Of a stretch of DNA of 64,000 nucleotides, positions 55,386 to 64,000 are shown one piece after another. The notes under the pieces were generated by a model. The model had not been told where the DNA came from. It saw only the letters and a program-made list of their open reading frames with translations, and made no database searches. Within the stretch, counting starts at the first letter, position 1; the number at the start of each line of letters is the position of its first letter. This DNA is from JBBROS01 sp963792675 (GTDB lineage Bacteria; Pseudomonadota; Alphaproteobacteria; Acetobacterales; Acetobacteraceae): the NCBI GenBank assembly GCA_963792675.1, contig CAWBWT010000002.1, positions 2,604,001-2,668,000 of the forward strand, written 5' to 3'. The translations under genes were made by a program, and so were the position numbers.

Positions 55386-57649
55386 TGGCGCGCCGGCTCC
55401 GCGGCGCCCGCGCCCGCTCCGAACCGGCCGACGCGCCACCGCCCGGCACCCTCCCGACCCGCGACGCGGTCCGCGCCTTCATCGCCGGTTCCGCCGGCCG
55501 GGTCGGCAAGCGCGAGATCGCCCGTGAATTCGGGATCGGACCCGAACTGAAGTCCGAACTACGCGCTCTGCTCAATACCTTGAAGGAGGATGGAGCGATC
55601 GCCCCGGCCGGACATCGCCGCTTTGCCCCGCCCGGGCGCCTGCCCGAGGCCACCGTCGTCCGCATTACCGGCACCGACAGCGACGGCGAGCCGATCGCCC
55701 GCCCGGTGGACTGGGAGGGCGACGGGCCGCCGCCGATGGTGCTGATGCATCCCGAACGCCGCGGCCAGGCGGCGCTGGCCCCGGGGGAGCGCGTGCTGGC
55801 CCGGCTGCGCCCGATCGGCAACGGCAAGTACGAAGGCCGCACGATCAAGCGCTTGTCCGACGCGCCGGGCCGCATCCTCGGCGTGTTCCGCCCGGCGCCC
55901 AACGGCGGCGGCCGCGTGGTGCCGACCGACCGCCGGGCCAAGGCCGAGTGGCGCATCCCGCCCGGCGAGGAGATGGGCGCCGAGGACGACGAGATCGTGT
56001 CCGCCACGCCGCTGCCCGACGCAGGGCTCGGGTTGAAGCCCGCCCGCATCACCGAGCGGCTGGGCAAGCTGGGTGACGCCCGCTCCGTCAGCCTGATTTG
56101 CATCCACACCCACGACATCCCGACCGAGTTCAGCCCCGAGGCGCTGGCCGCCGCCCGCCGCGCCCGTGCCACCCCGCTCGGCAAGCGCGAGGACCTGCGC
56201 GACCTCGGCCTCATCACCATCGACGGCGAGGATGCGCGTGACTTCGACGACGCGGTCTGGGCCGAGCCCGACACCGCGGGCCCTCGTGAAGGCGGCGGCT
56301 ACAAGCTGGTCGTGGCGATCGCCGACGTCGCCCATTACGTGCGTCCGGGCTCGCCGCTCGACGGCGCCGCCCAAAGCCGGGGCAATTCCTGCTACTTCCC
56401 CGACCGGGTCGTGCCGATGCTGCCGGAGGAACTCAGCAACGGCTGGTGCAGTCTGCGCCCCGACGAGGACCGCGGCTGCCTGTTTGTCGAGATGCGCATC
56501 GACGCGGTGGGACGGAAGACGTCGCACCGGTTCGGCCGCGGCCTCATGCGTAGCCACGCCCGCATGACCTACACGTCCGTGCAGCAGAGCCGCGACGCCG
56601 GCGAGGACCGGTTCGCGCACCTTTACGGCGCGTTCGAGAAGCTGCTGGCGGCCCGGCAGGCGCGCGGCACGCTCGACCTCGATCTGCCGGAGCGCCAGGT
56701 GTTCCTGGTGGACGGCAAGGTCGAGCGCATCGTGCCCAGGCCACGCCTCGACAGCCACAAGCTGATCGAGGAGTTCATGATCCTCGCCAACGTTGCCGCG
56801 GCCGAGGAGCTGGAGCGGCTGCATCGGCCCTGCATGTACCGCGTCCACGCGCCGCCATCCGAGGAGAAGCTGGAAGCGCTGCGCACCCTGCTGCACGGGA
56901 TGGACATCTCGCTGCCGCCCGGCAACGCCCTGCACCCGCGCGACCTCGATCGCGTGCTGCAGAAGGTCGCCGGCACCGAGGAGGCGCCGCTGGTCAACGA
57001 GATCGTGCTGCGGGCGCAGATGCAGGCGTCGTACAGCCCCGAAAACATCGGCCATTTCGGCCTGGCTCTGACCCGCTACGCCCATTTCACCAGCCCGATC
57101 CGCCGCTACGCCGATCTGCTGGTGCATCGGGCGCTCATCACCGGCCTGAAGCTCGGCCTCGGCGGCCTCGACCCGGATGAGCCCGCCCGCTTCCCCGAGC
57201 TCGGCGAGCACATCAGCGCCACCGAGCGCCGCGCCGCCCTGGCCGAGCGCGACGCCATCGACCGCTACCTCGCGGCCTACATGGCCGACAAGGTCGGGGC
57301 CACCTTCCCCGCCCGCATCTCCGGCGTGCAGCGGTTCGGCGTGTTCATCACCGTGCTCGACAGCGGCGCTAGCGGCCTGATCCCGATGTCCGGACTCGGC
57401 GACGACTTCTACGTCTATGACGAGCCGACTCAATCGCTCTCGGGCCGCCGCACCCGCGTCACCTGGCACTTGGCGCAGGAAGTCGAGGTCCGCCTCGTGG
57501 AAGCAAGCCCGGTCACGGGCGGGATGATCTTCGCCATGGCCGGCGCGCCCGGCGGCCGCACCAGGCCCGACCGCGGCCCGGAACCCGGCCGAGCGCCGAG
57601 CCGAGCGCCAAGTCGACCGGGCCGCCAGGGTCGGCAGAAGCGCCGGTGA
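55385..57649 (+). CDS. rnr: Ribonuclease R
   Basis: 754 residues, RNase II/R family 3'-5' exoribonuclease. N-terminal winged-helix region (FIAGSAGRVGKREIAREFGI), cold-shock domains, RNB catalytic core with GEDARDFDDAVWAE (metal-binding Asp cluster, about 280-293), SPLDGAAQSRGNSCYFPDRV, EFMILANVAAAEEL and HFTSPIRRYADLLVHRAL, then an S1 domain (VGATFPARISGVQRFGVFIT) and a basic Arg/Pro/Gly tail. Degrades structured RNA. Start GTG 55385 overlaps topA; its TGA overlaps the GTG of the next gene (GTGA). Confidence 0.95.
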   Translation: MARRLRGARARSEPADAPPPGTLPTRDAVRAFIAGSAGRVGKREIAREFGIGPELKSELRALLNTLKEDGAIAPAGHRRFAPPGRLPEATVVRITGTDSDGEPIARPVDWEGDGPPPMVLMHPERRGQAALAPGERVLARLRPIGNGKYEGRTIKRLSDAPGRILGVFRPAPNGGGRVVPTDRRAKAEWRIPPGEEMGAEDDEIVSATPLPDAGLGLKPARITERLGKLGDARSVSLICIHTHDIPTEFSPEALAAARRARATPLGKREDLRDLGLITIDGEDARDFDDAVWAEPDTAGPREGGGYKLVVAIADVAHYVRPGSPLDGAAQSRGNSCYFPDRVVPMLPEELSNGWCSLRPDEDRGCLFVEMRIDAVGRKTSHRFGRGLMRSHARMTYTSVQQSRDAGEDRFAHLYGAFEKLLAARQARGTLDLDLPERQVFLVDGKVERIVPRPRLDSHKLIEEFMILANVAAAEELERLHRPCMYRVHAPPSEEKLEALRTLLHGMDISLPPGNALHPRDLDRVLQKVAGTEEAPLVNEIVLRAQMQASYSPENIGHFGLALTRYAHFTSPIRRYADLLVHRALITGLKLGLGGLDPDEPARFPELGEHISATERRAALAERDAIDRYLAAYMADKVGATFPARISGVQRFGVFITVLDSGASGLIPMSGLGDDFYVYDEPTQSLSGRRTRVTWHLAQEVEVRLVEASPVTGGMIFAMAGAPGGRTRPDRGPEPGRAPSRAPSRPGRQGRQKRR

Positions 57650-59175
57650 GGCGGCTCGCCGCGGTCTTGCTGCTGCTGGCCAGCCCGGTCTGGTCCCCGG
57701 CCTATGCCCAAGCGCCGCGCGTGCGCGAGGCGTTCGACTTGTCGCTCGCCATCTCGGTGTTCTCCGCCGCGCTCGCTTTCATCGCGCCGCGCGCCCTCGA
57801 ACCGGTGTCGGTGCAGCAGCTGGCGCTTTGGGGCCTCAGCGCGCCGGCCTCGCTTGACGGCACGCTGACAACGGAACTGCGCGACGGGAACGTGGTGCTG
57901 CTGCAGGACGGGCGCCCGGTGTTCACCCGGCCGGCCCCGAAAGGCGACGACCCCAACGAGTGGGCCGTCTTGGCCGCGAGCGTGCTGGAGGCGGCCGCGA
58001 ATGTGTCGCCGACCTTTCGCATGGCCGGGTTCAACGCCGAGGTCGCCAGCTTCTTCGACGAGGTGTTCAACCACCTCGACCCCTATTCTCGCTACATCCC
58101 GCCCGGCGCCGCCGACCTCGACCGCGCCCGGCGATCCGGCGAGGCCGGCGTCGGCCTCACCATCGCCCGCGACCGCACCGGCTTCGTCGTCACCGGGGTC
58201 AATGCCGACGGGCCCGCCGCCGAGGCCGGCATCCGGGTCGGCGACCGCGTAATCGCTGTGGACGGACAGGCGACCGCCGGCAAGGACCTCGAGACCGTGC
58301 ACGGCTGGATCGCCGGCCTGGAGGGCACCGACATGACGATGACGGTGCGCGGCCGCGGCGGACCACTGCGCACCGTCGACCTCGAGCGTGCCGTGCTGCC
58401 GGCGGAGACCGTGTTTCCGACCCGCATCAACGACGTCCTGCTCGTCCGCATCACCAGCTTCAACGCCGACACCGACCAGCGCCTGGCCCGGGAGCTCACC
58501 CGCAACCTGCAGGGCGCGGCCGGGCGGTCGATCCGCGGGGTGGTGCTCGATCTGCGCGGCAATCGCGGCGGCCTGCTGCGGCAGGCGGTAGCAGCGATCG
58601 CCCTGGTGCTCGACCATGGCTTGGTGGCCGTCACCGCCGGTCGCGACCCGCAAGCGGCGCATGAATGGCACGGCAGCGGCACCGACCTGGCCGACGGCCG
58701 TCCCGTTGTCGTCCTGGTGGACGGCCGCTCGGCGAGTGCGGCGGAGATCATGGCGGCCGCCCTTTCGGACGGGGGGCGCGGCGTCGTCGTCGGCAGCGCG
58801 ACGCTCGGCAAGGGCCTCGTGCAGACGATCAAGGTGCTGCCCGACGGGGGCGAGCTGTTCGTGTCATGGAGCCGGGTTCTGGCCCCTTCGGGTTGGCCGA
58901 TCCAGGGACTCGGCGTGTTGCCGCAAGTGTGCACCAGCCTGGGCCCGGACAGCCTGACGTCGCAGCTGCAGGCGCTCGACCGCGGCACGTCGCTCCTGTC
59001 CGACGCGATCGCGCGGCATCGTGGCGCCCGCGCCCCCCTGCCCGCGGCGGAGGCGCTCGCGCTGCGCAGCGCCTGCCCGGCGTCCGAGGCCCGCGACGCC
59101 GACCTGACCGCCGCCCGCTTCCTCGTCGCTCACCCCACCGCCTATGCAGCGGCGCTGTTGGCGGCGCCCCCCTGA
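57646..59175 (+). CDS. Periplasmic S41-family (C-terminal processing) peptidase
   Basis: 509 residues with a signal peptide (residues 1-22, ending SPAYAQA). A tail-like N-terminal region, NHLDPYSRYIPPG, PDZ domain (GVGLTIARDRTGFVVTGVNA, GIRVGDRVIAVDGQ), then the S41 core: GVVLDLRGNRGGLLRQAV, catalytic Ser in VDGRSASAAEIMAAAL and Lys in SATLGKGLVQTIKVL. Expected to trim or degrade exported proteins. Translation is coupled to rnr through GTGA. Substrate is not inferable. Confidence 0.9.
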   Translation: MRRLAAVLLLLASPVWSPAYAQAPRVREAFDLSLAISVFSAALAFIAPRALEPVSVQQLALWGLSAPASLDGTLTTELRDGNVVLLQDGRPVFTRPAPKGDDPNEWAVLAASVLEAAANVSPTFRMAGFNAEVASFFDEVFNHLDPYSRYIPPGAADLDRARRSGEAGVGLTIARDRTGFVVTGVNADGPAAEAGIRVGDRVIAVDGQATAGKDLETVHGWIAGLEGTDMTMTVRGRGGPLRTVDLERAVLPAETVFPTRINDVLLVRITSFNADTDQRLARELTRNLQGAAGRSIRGVVLDLRGNRGGLLRQAVAAIALVLDHGLVAVTAGRDPQAAHEWHGSGTDLADGRPVVVLVDGRSASAAEIMAAALSDGGRGVVVGSATLGKGLVQTIKVLPDGGELFVSWSRVLAPSGWPIQGLGVLPQVCTSLGPDSLTSQLQALDRGTSLLSDAIARHRGARAPLPAAEALALRSACPASEARDADLTAARFLVAHPTAYAAALLAAPP

Positions 59176-59286
59176 GCGCTTCCCGGGCAAGCAACGCACG
59201 CCGGGCTTGACCCCGCGGGTCCGGATGCGCATGTTCCCGCCCTTCGCGGCCCCGCCGGCCGCATCGCATTCCATAGGGTTTCGGCC

Positions 59287-59454
59287 ATGGCCAAGAACAA
59301 CACCGTTCAGATCAAGCTCGTCTCGACTGCCGACACCGGGTACTTCTACGTCACCAAGAAGAACGCCCGCACCACAACCGGTAAGCTCGAGCTGAAGAAG
59401 TATGACCCGGTGGCGCGCAAGCACGTCGCGTTCAAGGAAGCGAAGATCAAGTGA
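59287..59454 (+). CDS. rpmG: 50S ribosomal protein L33
   Basis: 55 residues: MAKNNTVQIKLVSTADTGYF with the family's VTKKNARTTTGKLELKKYDP and VARKHVAFKEAKIK. It is of the cysteine-free type, without the CxxC zinc knuckles. ATG 59287, stop TGA at 59452-59454. A 12-bp hairpin begins on the stop codon itself. Between the protease stop and this ATG there are 111 bp that should hold its own promoter. Confidence 0.95.
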   Translation: MAKNNTVQIKLVSTADTGYFYVTKKNARTTTGKLELKKYDPVARKHVAFKEAKIK

Positions 59455-59502
59455 CTTCGCCTGCATAGCAGGCGAAGTCATCCCCGGGCTCGACCCGGGG
59501 AT
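59453..59502. repeat. Hairpin plus palindromic repeat after rpmG
   Basis: A perfect 12-bp stem (GACTTCGCCTGC/GCAGGCGAAGTC, loop ATA) spans 59453-59479 and includes the rpmG stop; an element of the dispersed palindrome family follows at 59480-59502 (ATCCCCGGG-CTCGA-CCCGGGGAT). Probably acts as transcript end or 3' stabiliser; no T-run. Confidence 0.75.
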
Positions 59503-59544
59503 CTCGTACCCGGAGCGGCGGTCTAGCGCGGTCGGCCCTGAGCA

Positions 59545-60240
59545 CTACCGCGCGGCGAACTGCGTCTTGCCGAACATGATCTCGCGTTCCTTGTCGCTGA
59601 TCGCACCCTGCCGCCGGTGCTCCGCAAGCACCTCGACCCCTCGCTGCACTGCCGGGCGAGCCGCAATGGCGTCGTGCCAGCGCTGGACGTGGGGATAGTC
59701 CGCTAGGTCGACCCCTCGCCGCTCCGGATTCCGCACCCACGGGAACGTGGCGATATCGGCGATGCTGTACTCGCCGCCGGCCAGGTATTCCGCGTCCGCG
59801 AGCCGCTTATCCAGCACGCGATGCAGCCGCTTCACTTCATTGGTGTAGCGTTCGATCGCGTAAGGAAGCTGTTCCGGCGCATAGGCCGCAAAATGGTTGT
59901 ACTGGCCGAACATTGGCCCGACCCCACCCATCTGGAACATCAGCCATTGCAGGCAGGCGAGCCGCTCGAGCGGATCGGCCGGGATGAGCCGGCCCGCCTT
60001 TTCGGCGAGGTAGATCAGGATCGCGCCCAACTCGAACAGCGTCACCTTGCGGCCTCCCACCCCCTCATGGTCGACGATCGCCGGAATGCGATGGTTTGGT
60101 GTGATCGCCAGGAACTCCGGCTTGAACTGATCCCCGCCACCGATGTTGACCGGAATGACCGTATACGGGATCGCCAGCTCCTCAAGCGCGATGTGCACCT
60201 TGTGGCCGTTCGGGGTGGGCCAGGTCCAGACGTCGATCAT
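59545..60240 (-). CDS. Glutathione S-transferase family protein
   Basis: 231 residues. Thioredoxin-like N-terminal domain (DVWTWPTPNGHKVHIALEEL, with Thr/Asn at the usual catalytic position; NHRIPAIVDHE with the cis-Pro; LFELGAILIYLAEK with the Glu-Leu/Ser-like glutathione-contact turn). Helical C-terminal domain with MFQMGGVGPMFGQYNHFAAY and the folding motif YSIADIATFPWVRN. The GGVGPMFGQ pattern is that of the Nu-class/YfcG-YghU-like bacterial GSTs, which act as disulfide reductases in E. coli. Own transcription unit, divergent from the EAL-like gene. Confidence 0.9.
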   Translation of the reverse strand: MIDVWTWPTPNGHKVHIALEELAIPYTVIPVNIGGGDQFKPEFLAITPNHRIPAIVDHEGVGGRKVTLFELGAILIYLAEKAGRLIPADPLERLACLQWLMFQMGGVGPMFGQYNHFAAYAPEQLPYAIERYTNEVKRLHRVLDKRLADAEYLAGGEYSIADIATFPWVRNPERRGVDLADYPHVQRWHDAIAARPAVQRGVEVLAEHRRQGAISDKEREIMFGKTQFAAR

Positions 60241-60400
60241 GGATGTCTCCGTTTTTGGTCAGGCCGGTAAGTGGGGCGGCATCGGTCGGGGTTCCAGCCA
60301 GCGACACGGCAGGATCTCGCAACCATCGCGGTCGCCGTTAAGACGTTCTTCAGTTCTTTCCCGGAAAACGAGACGGCAACCTGTTTCTGGAACACTACCC

Positions 60401-61054
60401 ATGACGTTCGTCCAGCATCTTGCCCGGCGCCCCGAGCTCTGTCCGGCCAAAATTCGGCCCCGGTTCCGCGCCATACCCCGGCTCGCGCTGGGCTCGGGGG
60501 AGCGGGTCGGCTGCACCGTCCGGTTGCCGGCCGGCGTGCCGGTCTCGACCGCGCTCGAGCTCGCCTGCGAACTGGCGCAGTCGAGCCGCCTGCTCGTCAG
60601 CTTCGCCGTAGCGCCGCCCTTCCAAGCCCTCCCCGCCCTCGCGGCTGCGGCGCTCCTGCAAGCCGGCACCGCGCCAGACCGGCTCGAGCTCACCGTGTCG
60701 CGCAGCGGGGTCGAGCAGGCCGGTATCGAGGCGCTGCTTGCGTTGTCGGCGATGCGGGACCAGGGCATCGGCATCGCCCTGCGAGGATTCGCCGCTCGAA
60801 CGGCCGGACTCGTGCCGCGCCTGCCGCTCTCGGCGGTCGTGTTCTCACCCGGGGCCATCTGCGCCGTGCCGGGCAGCACCGCCGCGACGGCCTCGATCGC
60901 AGCCTTGCTGCGCGTGGTCCGGAGCCACGGCTTGTGCAGCGTCGTCACCGGGATCGAAACCGAGGCGCAGCGGGCGTTGCTCTCCGGCCTGGGCTGCGAC
61001 GCCGGGGAGGGCAGCCTGTTCGGCACGGCCATTCGGACACGTGAAGCCGCGTGA
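60401..61054 (+). CDS. Degenerate EAL-domain-like protein
   Basis: 217 residues. The second half looks like an EAL phosphodiesterase barrel without its catalytic residues: LELTVSRSGVEQAGIEALLA stands where the substrate Asn/Glu strand should be, GIGIALRGFAARTAGLVPRL replaces the usual DDFG loop, and the family ending GCDAGEGSLFGTAI (cf. GCDxGQGYxFG) is preserved. No EAL motif is seen. It should therefore not hydrolyse c-di-GMP but could bind it or a partner. ATG 60401 is used; the frame is open further upstream without a good start. Confidence 0.6.
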   Translation: MTFVQHLARRPELCPAKIRPRFRAIPRLALGSGERVGCTVRLPAGVPVSTALELACELAQSSRLLVSFAVAPPFQALPALAAAALLQAGTAPDRLELTVSRSGVEQAGIEALLALSAMRDQGIGIALRGFAARTAGLVPRLPLSAVVFSPGAICAVPGSTAATASIAALLRVVRSHGLCSVVTGIETEAQRALLSGLGCDAGEGSLFGTAIRTREAA

Positions 61055-61099
61055 CGCCGTGACTTGCGGCGGCGCCTGGCTTGCGCCAGCGTCGCCGCC

Positions 61100-61378
61100 A
61101 TGACCGAGCCGACCCGTATCGAAGCCAGCATCCTCAAGCTGACCACCGCCCGCGGGCCCGATAAGTCGATCTGCCCCAGCGAAGTCGCCCGTGCCCTCCA
61201 TCCCGGCCCGGAGCCGGACGGCTGGCAGTCGCTCCTGACGCCGGTTCGCCAAGCCGCCGTCAGGCTTGCCGGGGCCGGGCACATCGACATCCTGCGCAAA
61301 GGTCGCGTGATCCCGGCCCATGAGGTGCGCGGAGTCATCCGCCTGCGCATCAAGCGCGGTGCGGGAGAACCCGAATGA
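61100..61378 (+). CDS. DUF3253-family protein
   Basis: 92 residues. A small winged-helix-like protein: IEASILKLTTARGPDKSICP, SEVARALHPGPEPDGWQSLL, TPVRQAAVRLAGAGHIDILR, KGRVIPAHEVRGVIRLRIKR. The SEVAR and hydrophobic pattern match DUF3253, which has no known role; a nucleic-acid-binding function would fit the fold. Start ATG 61100. Its stop overlaps the ABC transporter start by four bases (ATGA), implying co-translation. Confidence 0.82.
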   Translation: MTEPTRIEASILKLTTARGPDKSICPSEVARALHPGPEPDGWQSLLTPVRQAAVRLAGAGHIDILRKGRVIPAHEVRGVIRLRIKRGAGEPE

Positions 61379-63127
61379 AGCCAGGCATCGGCGCCGTCCT
61401 GCGCGATGCGTGGCGACTCGCTCTGCCGTATTTCCGCTCCGAGGAACGCTGGAGTGCGCGCCTGCTGCTCGCCAGCATCATCGTGCTCAACCTCGTCATC
61501 GTGTGGATCAACGTCCAGCTCAACACCTGGCAGGGCGCGTTCTTCAACAGCATCCAGAACAAGGACGGTACCGCCTTTCAGTCGCTCTTGCTGTTCGGCC
61601 ATTCGGGCGAGGACGGCTACATGCCGGGCTTCACCCTCCTGGCCGCCGCCTACGTCCTGATTGCGATCTACCGCACCTACCTGCGCCAATGGCTGCAAAT
61701 TCGCTGGCGCGCCTGGATGACCGGCCGCCTGTTGGCCGATTGGCTGTCCGACCGCGCCTACTACACGATCGGCTTGCAGCAAGGCCCGGGCGCGACCGAC
61801 AACCCGGACCAGCGGATCGCCGAGGACATGCGCTCCTTCACCGACGACACGCTGCGGCTCGGCCTCGAGCTGCTGTCACAGGTGGTGACCCTGATCAGTT
61901 TCGCGCAGATCCTTTGGGTGCTGTCGGGCACCGTTACGCTGCTCGGGGTGCCGATCCCCGGCTACATGGTGTTCGTTGCCATCGTCTACGCGATCGTCGG
62001 CACCGTTCTCACGCATCTGATCGGCAAGCCGCTCGCCAGCATCGAGTTTCAGCGGCAAAAGGTCGAGGCCGAGTTCCGCTTCGCCTTGGTGCGCGTGAGG
62101 GAAAACGCCGAAGGGGTTGCTCTGCACGCCGGCGAGGCATCGGAGGAGTATGGCCTGCGGGCCCGGTTCGCCGCGATCATCGGCAACGTCCTGTCGCTGA
62201 TGAACCGGCAGAAGAAGGTCAATGCGCTTGATCGAAGGCTACAGTCAGGTCGCTGCGATCTTCCCGTTCGTGGTTGCCGGCCCCCGCTACTTCTCGGGCG
62301 CCATCACCTTCGGCGACCTGACCCGGATCGCCGGCGCCTTCGCGACCGTGCAGGATGCGTTGTCCTGGTTCGTCAACTCCTACGCCGAGTTGGCGGTCTG
62401 GCGCGCCACCGTCGATCGCTTGACCGGATTCCGCAATGCGATCGTCACGGCGCGGTCTCTGGCGGAGGGCGGCGTGCGCGTCCGCCCGGGAGGAACCGGC
62501 GTCGTGCTGCACGACGTGACGCTGGCCCTGCCGGACGGTCGGGCGCTGCTGACCGGGGCTGATCTGAAACTGCCGTCGGGGCGGTCCACGGTGGTCTCGG
62601 GGCGGTCGGGCACCGGCAAGTCCACCCTGTTCCGCGCGATCGCCGGTATCTGGCCGTTCGGCAGCGGCACGGTCGAGCGTCCATCGGGCAAGGTCCTGTT
62701 TCTGCCGCAACGCCCCTACATCCCGCTCGGCACGCTGCGGCACGCGGTCGCCTATCCGCGGTCGCCGGCGGACGTTTCGGACGCGGCGGTGCGCCAAGCG
62801 CTGACCGACGTCGGCCTCGGCGCCCTGCTGCCCGATCTGGATACCGAGCAGCCCTGGGCGCAGCGGCTGTCCGGGGGCGAGCAGCAGCGCTTGGCGGTGG
62901 CCCGCGCTCTCCTGCTCGAGCCGGCATGGTTGTTCCTGGACGAGGCGACGGCCAGCCTGGACCCGGAAGCCGAAGCCGATCTGTATCGCCTGCTGCGGGA
63001 GCAGTTGCCTGACACTACCATCCTCTCGATCGCCCATCGGGCCGAGGTCGCGCGCTGGCACGATGCCGCGCTCGTGCTCAGGGATGGCGCATTGCGAGCA
63101 CCGGAGCCGGCCAAGGCGACCGGGTAA
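61375..63127 (+). CDS. ABC transporter permease-ATPase, SbmA/YddA type (one frame interruption)
   Basis: About 584 residues. The N-terminal membrane domain matches the SbmA/BacA fold (VIVWINVQLNTWQGAFFNSI, YLRQWLQIRWRAWMTGRLLA, DNPDQRIAEDMRSFT); the C-terminal ATPase has Walker A VSGRSGTGKSTLFRA, signature LSGGEQQRLAVARALLL, Walker B WLFLDEATASLD and the switch His in SIAHRAE. One extra A at about 62221 splits the frame between RQKKV and MRLIEGYSQ. Relatives import peptides or cobalamin or move very-long-chain acyl-CoA; substrate here unknown. Confidence 0.85.
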
Positions 63128-63349
63128 CCAGTTAGGCCCGAAAATCTACCCTTGCGGCGAAGAATCCATCGTAGCATGTCGAAATGACGGTGTGGTTCCG
63201 GTGAACATTGCTCATCTCCGAGGGAGTGCTGCTTCTCGAACGTCGCAAGTGCTCCAAAATTCTTTAGTGCATAAAGAGTAGTTTATAGATCGACCCTAGA
63301 GTGATGATGATCTCGTCGTGGCTTCGCTGTTGACGTTCGGCTGCGTTGA

Positions 63350-63364
63350 GAACAAATTGAGAAC
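63350..63364 (+). promoter_or_regulatory. LexA (SOS) box, GAAC-N7-GAAC
   Basis: GAAC at 63350-63353 and 63361-63364 separated by AAATTGA: the direct repeat bound by alphaproteobacterial LexA (GTTC-N7-GTTC on the other strand). It abuts the imuA ATG. Between the ABC gene and this box (63128-63349) I see no gene. Confidence 0.85.
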
Positions 63365-64000
63365 ATGGCCGCCGCCGCTCAAACTTCGACGTTGGATCAG
63401 CTGCGTGGCGCAATTGCCCGGATCGAGCGTCATGGCATCGCCAAGACGGCCGCTCTGCTGCCATTCGGGATCGCCACGATCGACACCGCCCTTCCCGGCG
63501 GCGGTCTTGCCACTGCCGCCCTGCACGAAATCGTCGGCAGCGGCATTGATGTCGAATTCGCTGCCGCACCCGCTTTGTTCGCGGCCGGCCTGCTCGCCCG
63601 GCGGCCTGGACCCGTGCTCTGGGTCATGCAGCGCCCGGACCTGTTCGCCCCCGCGCTGGCCGCCTCCGGACTGCACCCGAACCGGGTGATCTATGTCGAG
63701 GCAGGATCGGACGCGCTGATGGTCATGGAGGAAGGCCTGCGCCAACCGGGTCTTGCGGGGGTCGTCGCCGAAGTGGCGGCACGGGTCACGCTCACCACCT
63801 CCCGACGGCTGCATTTGGCCGCACAGGCCGGAGGGGCGATGGCGCTGCTGCTGCGCCGCCGCGAACAGGTCGAAGGCGCCCTCGCGGCCGTCACCCGGTG
63901 GCGGATCGGACCGCAGCCCTCGGCGCCGCCCGTCCCGCATGCGCCGCACATCCCGGGCCTCGGGCGGATGCGCTGGCGCCTGGAATTGCTGCGTTGCCGA
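63365..64000 (+). CDS. imuA: ImuA, SOS mutagenesis RecA-like protein (3' end outside window)
   Basis: 212 residues visible. RecA-like ATPase fold without a good Walker A: IERHGIAKTAALLPFGIATI, LPGGGLATAALHEIVGSGID, GPVLWVMQRPDLFAPALAAS, HPNRVIYVEAGSDALMVMEE, RLHLAAQAGGAMALLLRRRE. This is the ImuA/SplB-like protein that opens the imuA-imuB-dnaE2 error-prone repair cassette; imuB should follow beyond position 64000. ATG 63365 follows the LexA box directly, so LexA would block transcription or translation start until DNA damage. Confidence 0.88.
   Translation, partial: MAAAAQTSTLDQLRGAIARIERHGIAKTAALLPFGIATIDTALPGGGLATAALHEIVGSGIDVEFAAAPALFAAGLLARRPGPVLWVMQRPDLFAPALAASGLHPNRVIYVEAGSDALMVMEEGLRQPGLAGVVAEVAARVTLTTSRRLHLAAQAGGAMALLLRRREQVEGALAAVTRWRIGPQPSAPPVPHAPHIPGLGRMRWRLELLRCR

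Overview
The window is a stretch of a GC-rich (mostly >65 % by eye) bacterial chromosome from an alphaproteobacterium, probably in or near Rhodospirillales/Acetobacteraceae (lineage is inference). Pointers: an alphaproteobacterial SOS box (GAAC-N7-GAAC) at an imuA gene, the topA-rnr-protease-rpmG order, a short CheZ, a GTG/TTG-rich start set, and a dispersed palindrome family of the GTCATSS-CGG-CTTGA type. No plasmid, prophage, IS element or CRISPR array was seen.

Layout. 1-6.6 kb: exported isoaspartyl methyltransferase-like gene (cut by the window edge), spermidine-synthase-like membrane protein, secreted alpha/beta hydrolase, small membrane protein, sterol-desaturase-family enzyme, DHA2 drug exporter. 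6.6-8.7 kb: Tat-exported Gfo/Idh/MocA oxidoreductase and an SDR. 8.8-15.6 kb: a tightly coupled leftward six-gene glycan cassette: two NAD-dependent sugar epimerases, a B12-binding radical SAM enzyme, a GT4 and two CgeB-type glycosyltransferases. 15.8-16.7 kb: orphan cheY-cheZ. 16.7-21.9 kb: a lower-GC island with a 54-residue peptide made of two copies of a VHVGGGMMRF module, a hairpin, a DUF6065-like protein, a winged-helix/TolB-like/TPR regulator and a Bcr/CflA exporter. 22-25 kb: two SDRs and a PcaF-type thiolase. 25-28.5 kb: two tandem RadC-family genes (one without its JAMM metal site), yifB/comM and tRNA-Val(GAC). 28.6-30.5 kb: N-formylglutamate amidohydrolase, a probable small RNA and a lytic transglycosylase. 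30.5-38.5 kb: biotin-dependent carboxylase pair (methylcrotonyl-CoA type), 3-hydroxyisobutyrate dehydrogenase, OFA-type transporter, LysR regulator, DUF72 protein. 38.6-46.7 kb: cobC, response regulator with a histidine-kinase remnant, Mo oxidoreductase, quinone oxidoreductase, comEC, flavin monooxygenase, small secreted protein. 46.7-59.5 kb: housekeeping run gltX, pyrB-pyrC', plsY, dprA, topA, rnr, S41 protease, rpmG, with palindromic repeats between genes. 59.5-64 kb: GST, degenerate EAL protein, DUF3253, SbmA/YddA-type ABC transporter, and the start of an SOS-controlled imuA.

Quality caveat. Many genes, above all between 7.6 and 15.6 kb, can be read only by changing frame several times while family-typical sequence and stop/start overlaps persist. 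I read this as single-base indels in the sequence, not as true decay, and I give whole-gene spans for these genes.

Most interesting candidates: the repeat peptide/DUF6065-like/regulator island, the B12-radical SAM glycan cassette, a CCUCCC-containing small RNA at about 29.6 kb, the RadC pair, and a GIY-YIG gene bounded by 37-bp inverted palindromes whose differences are compensatory.
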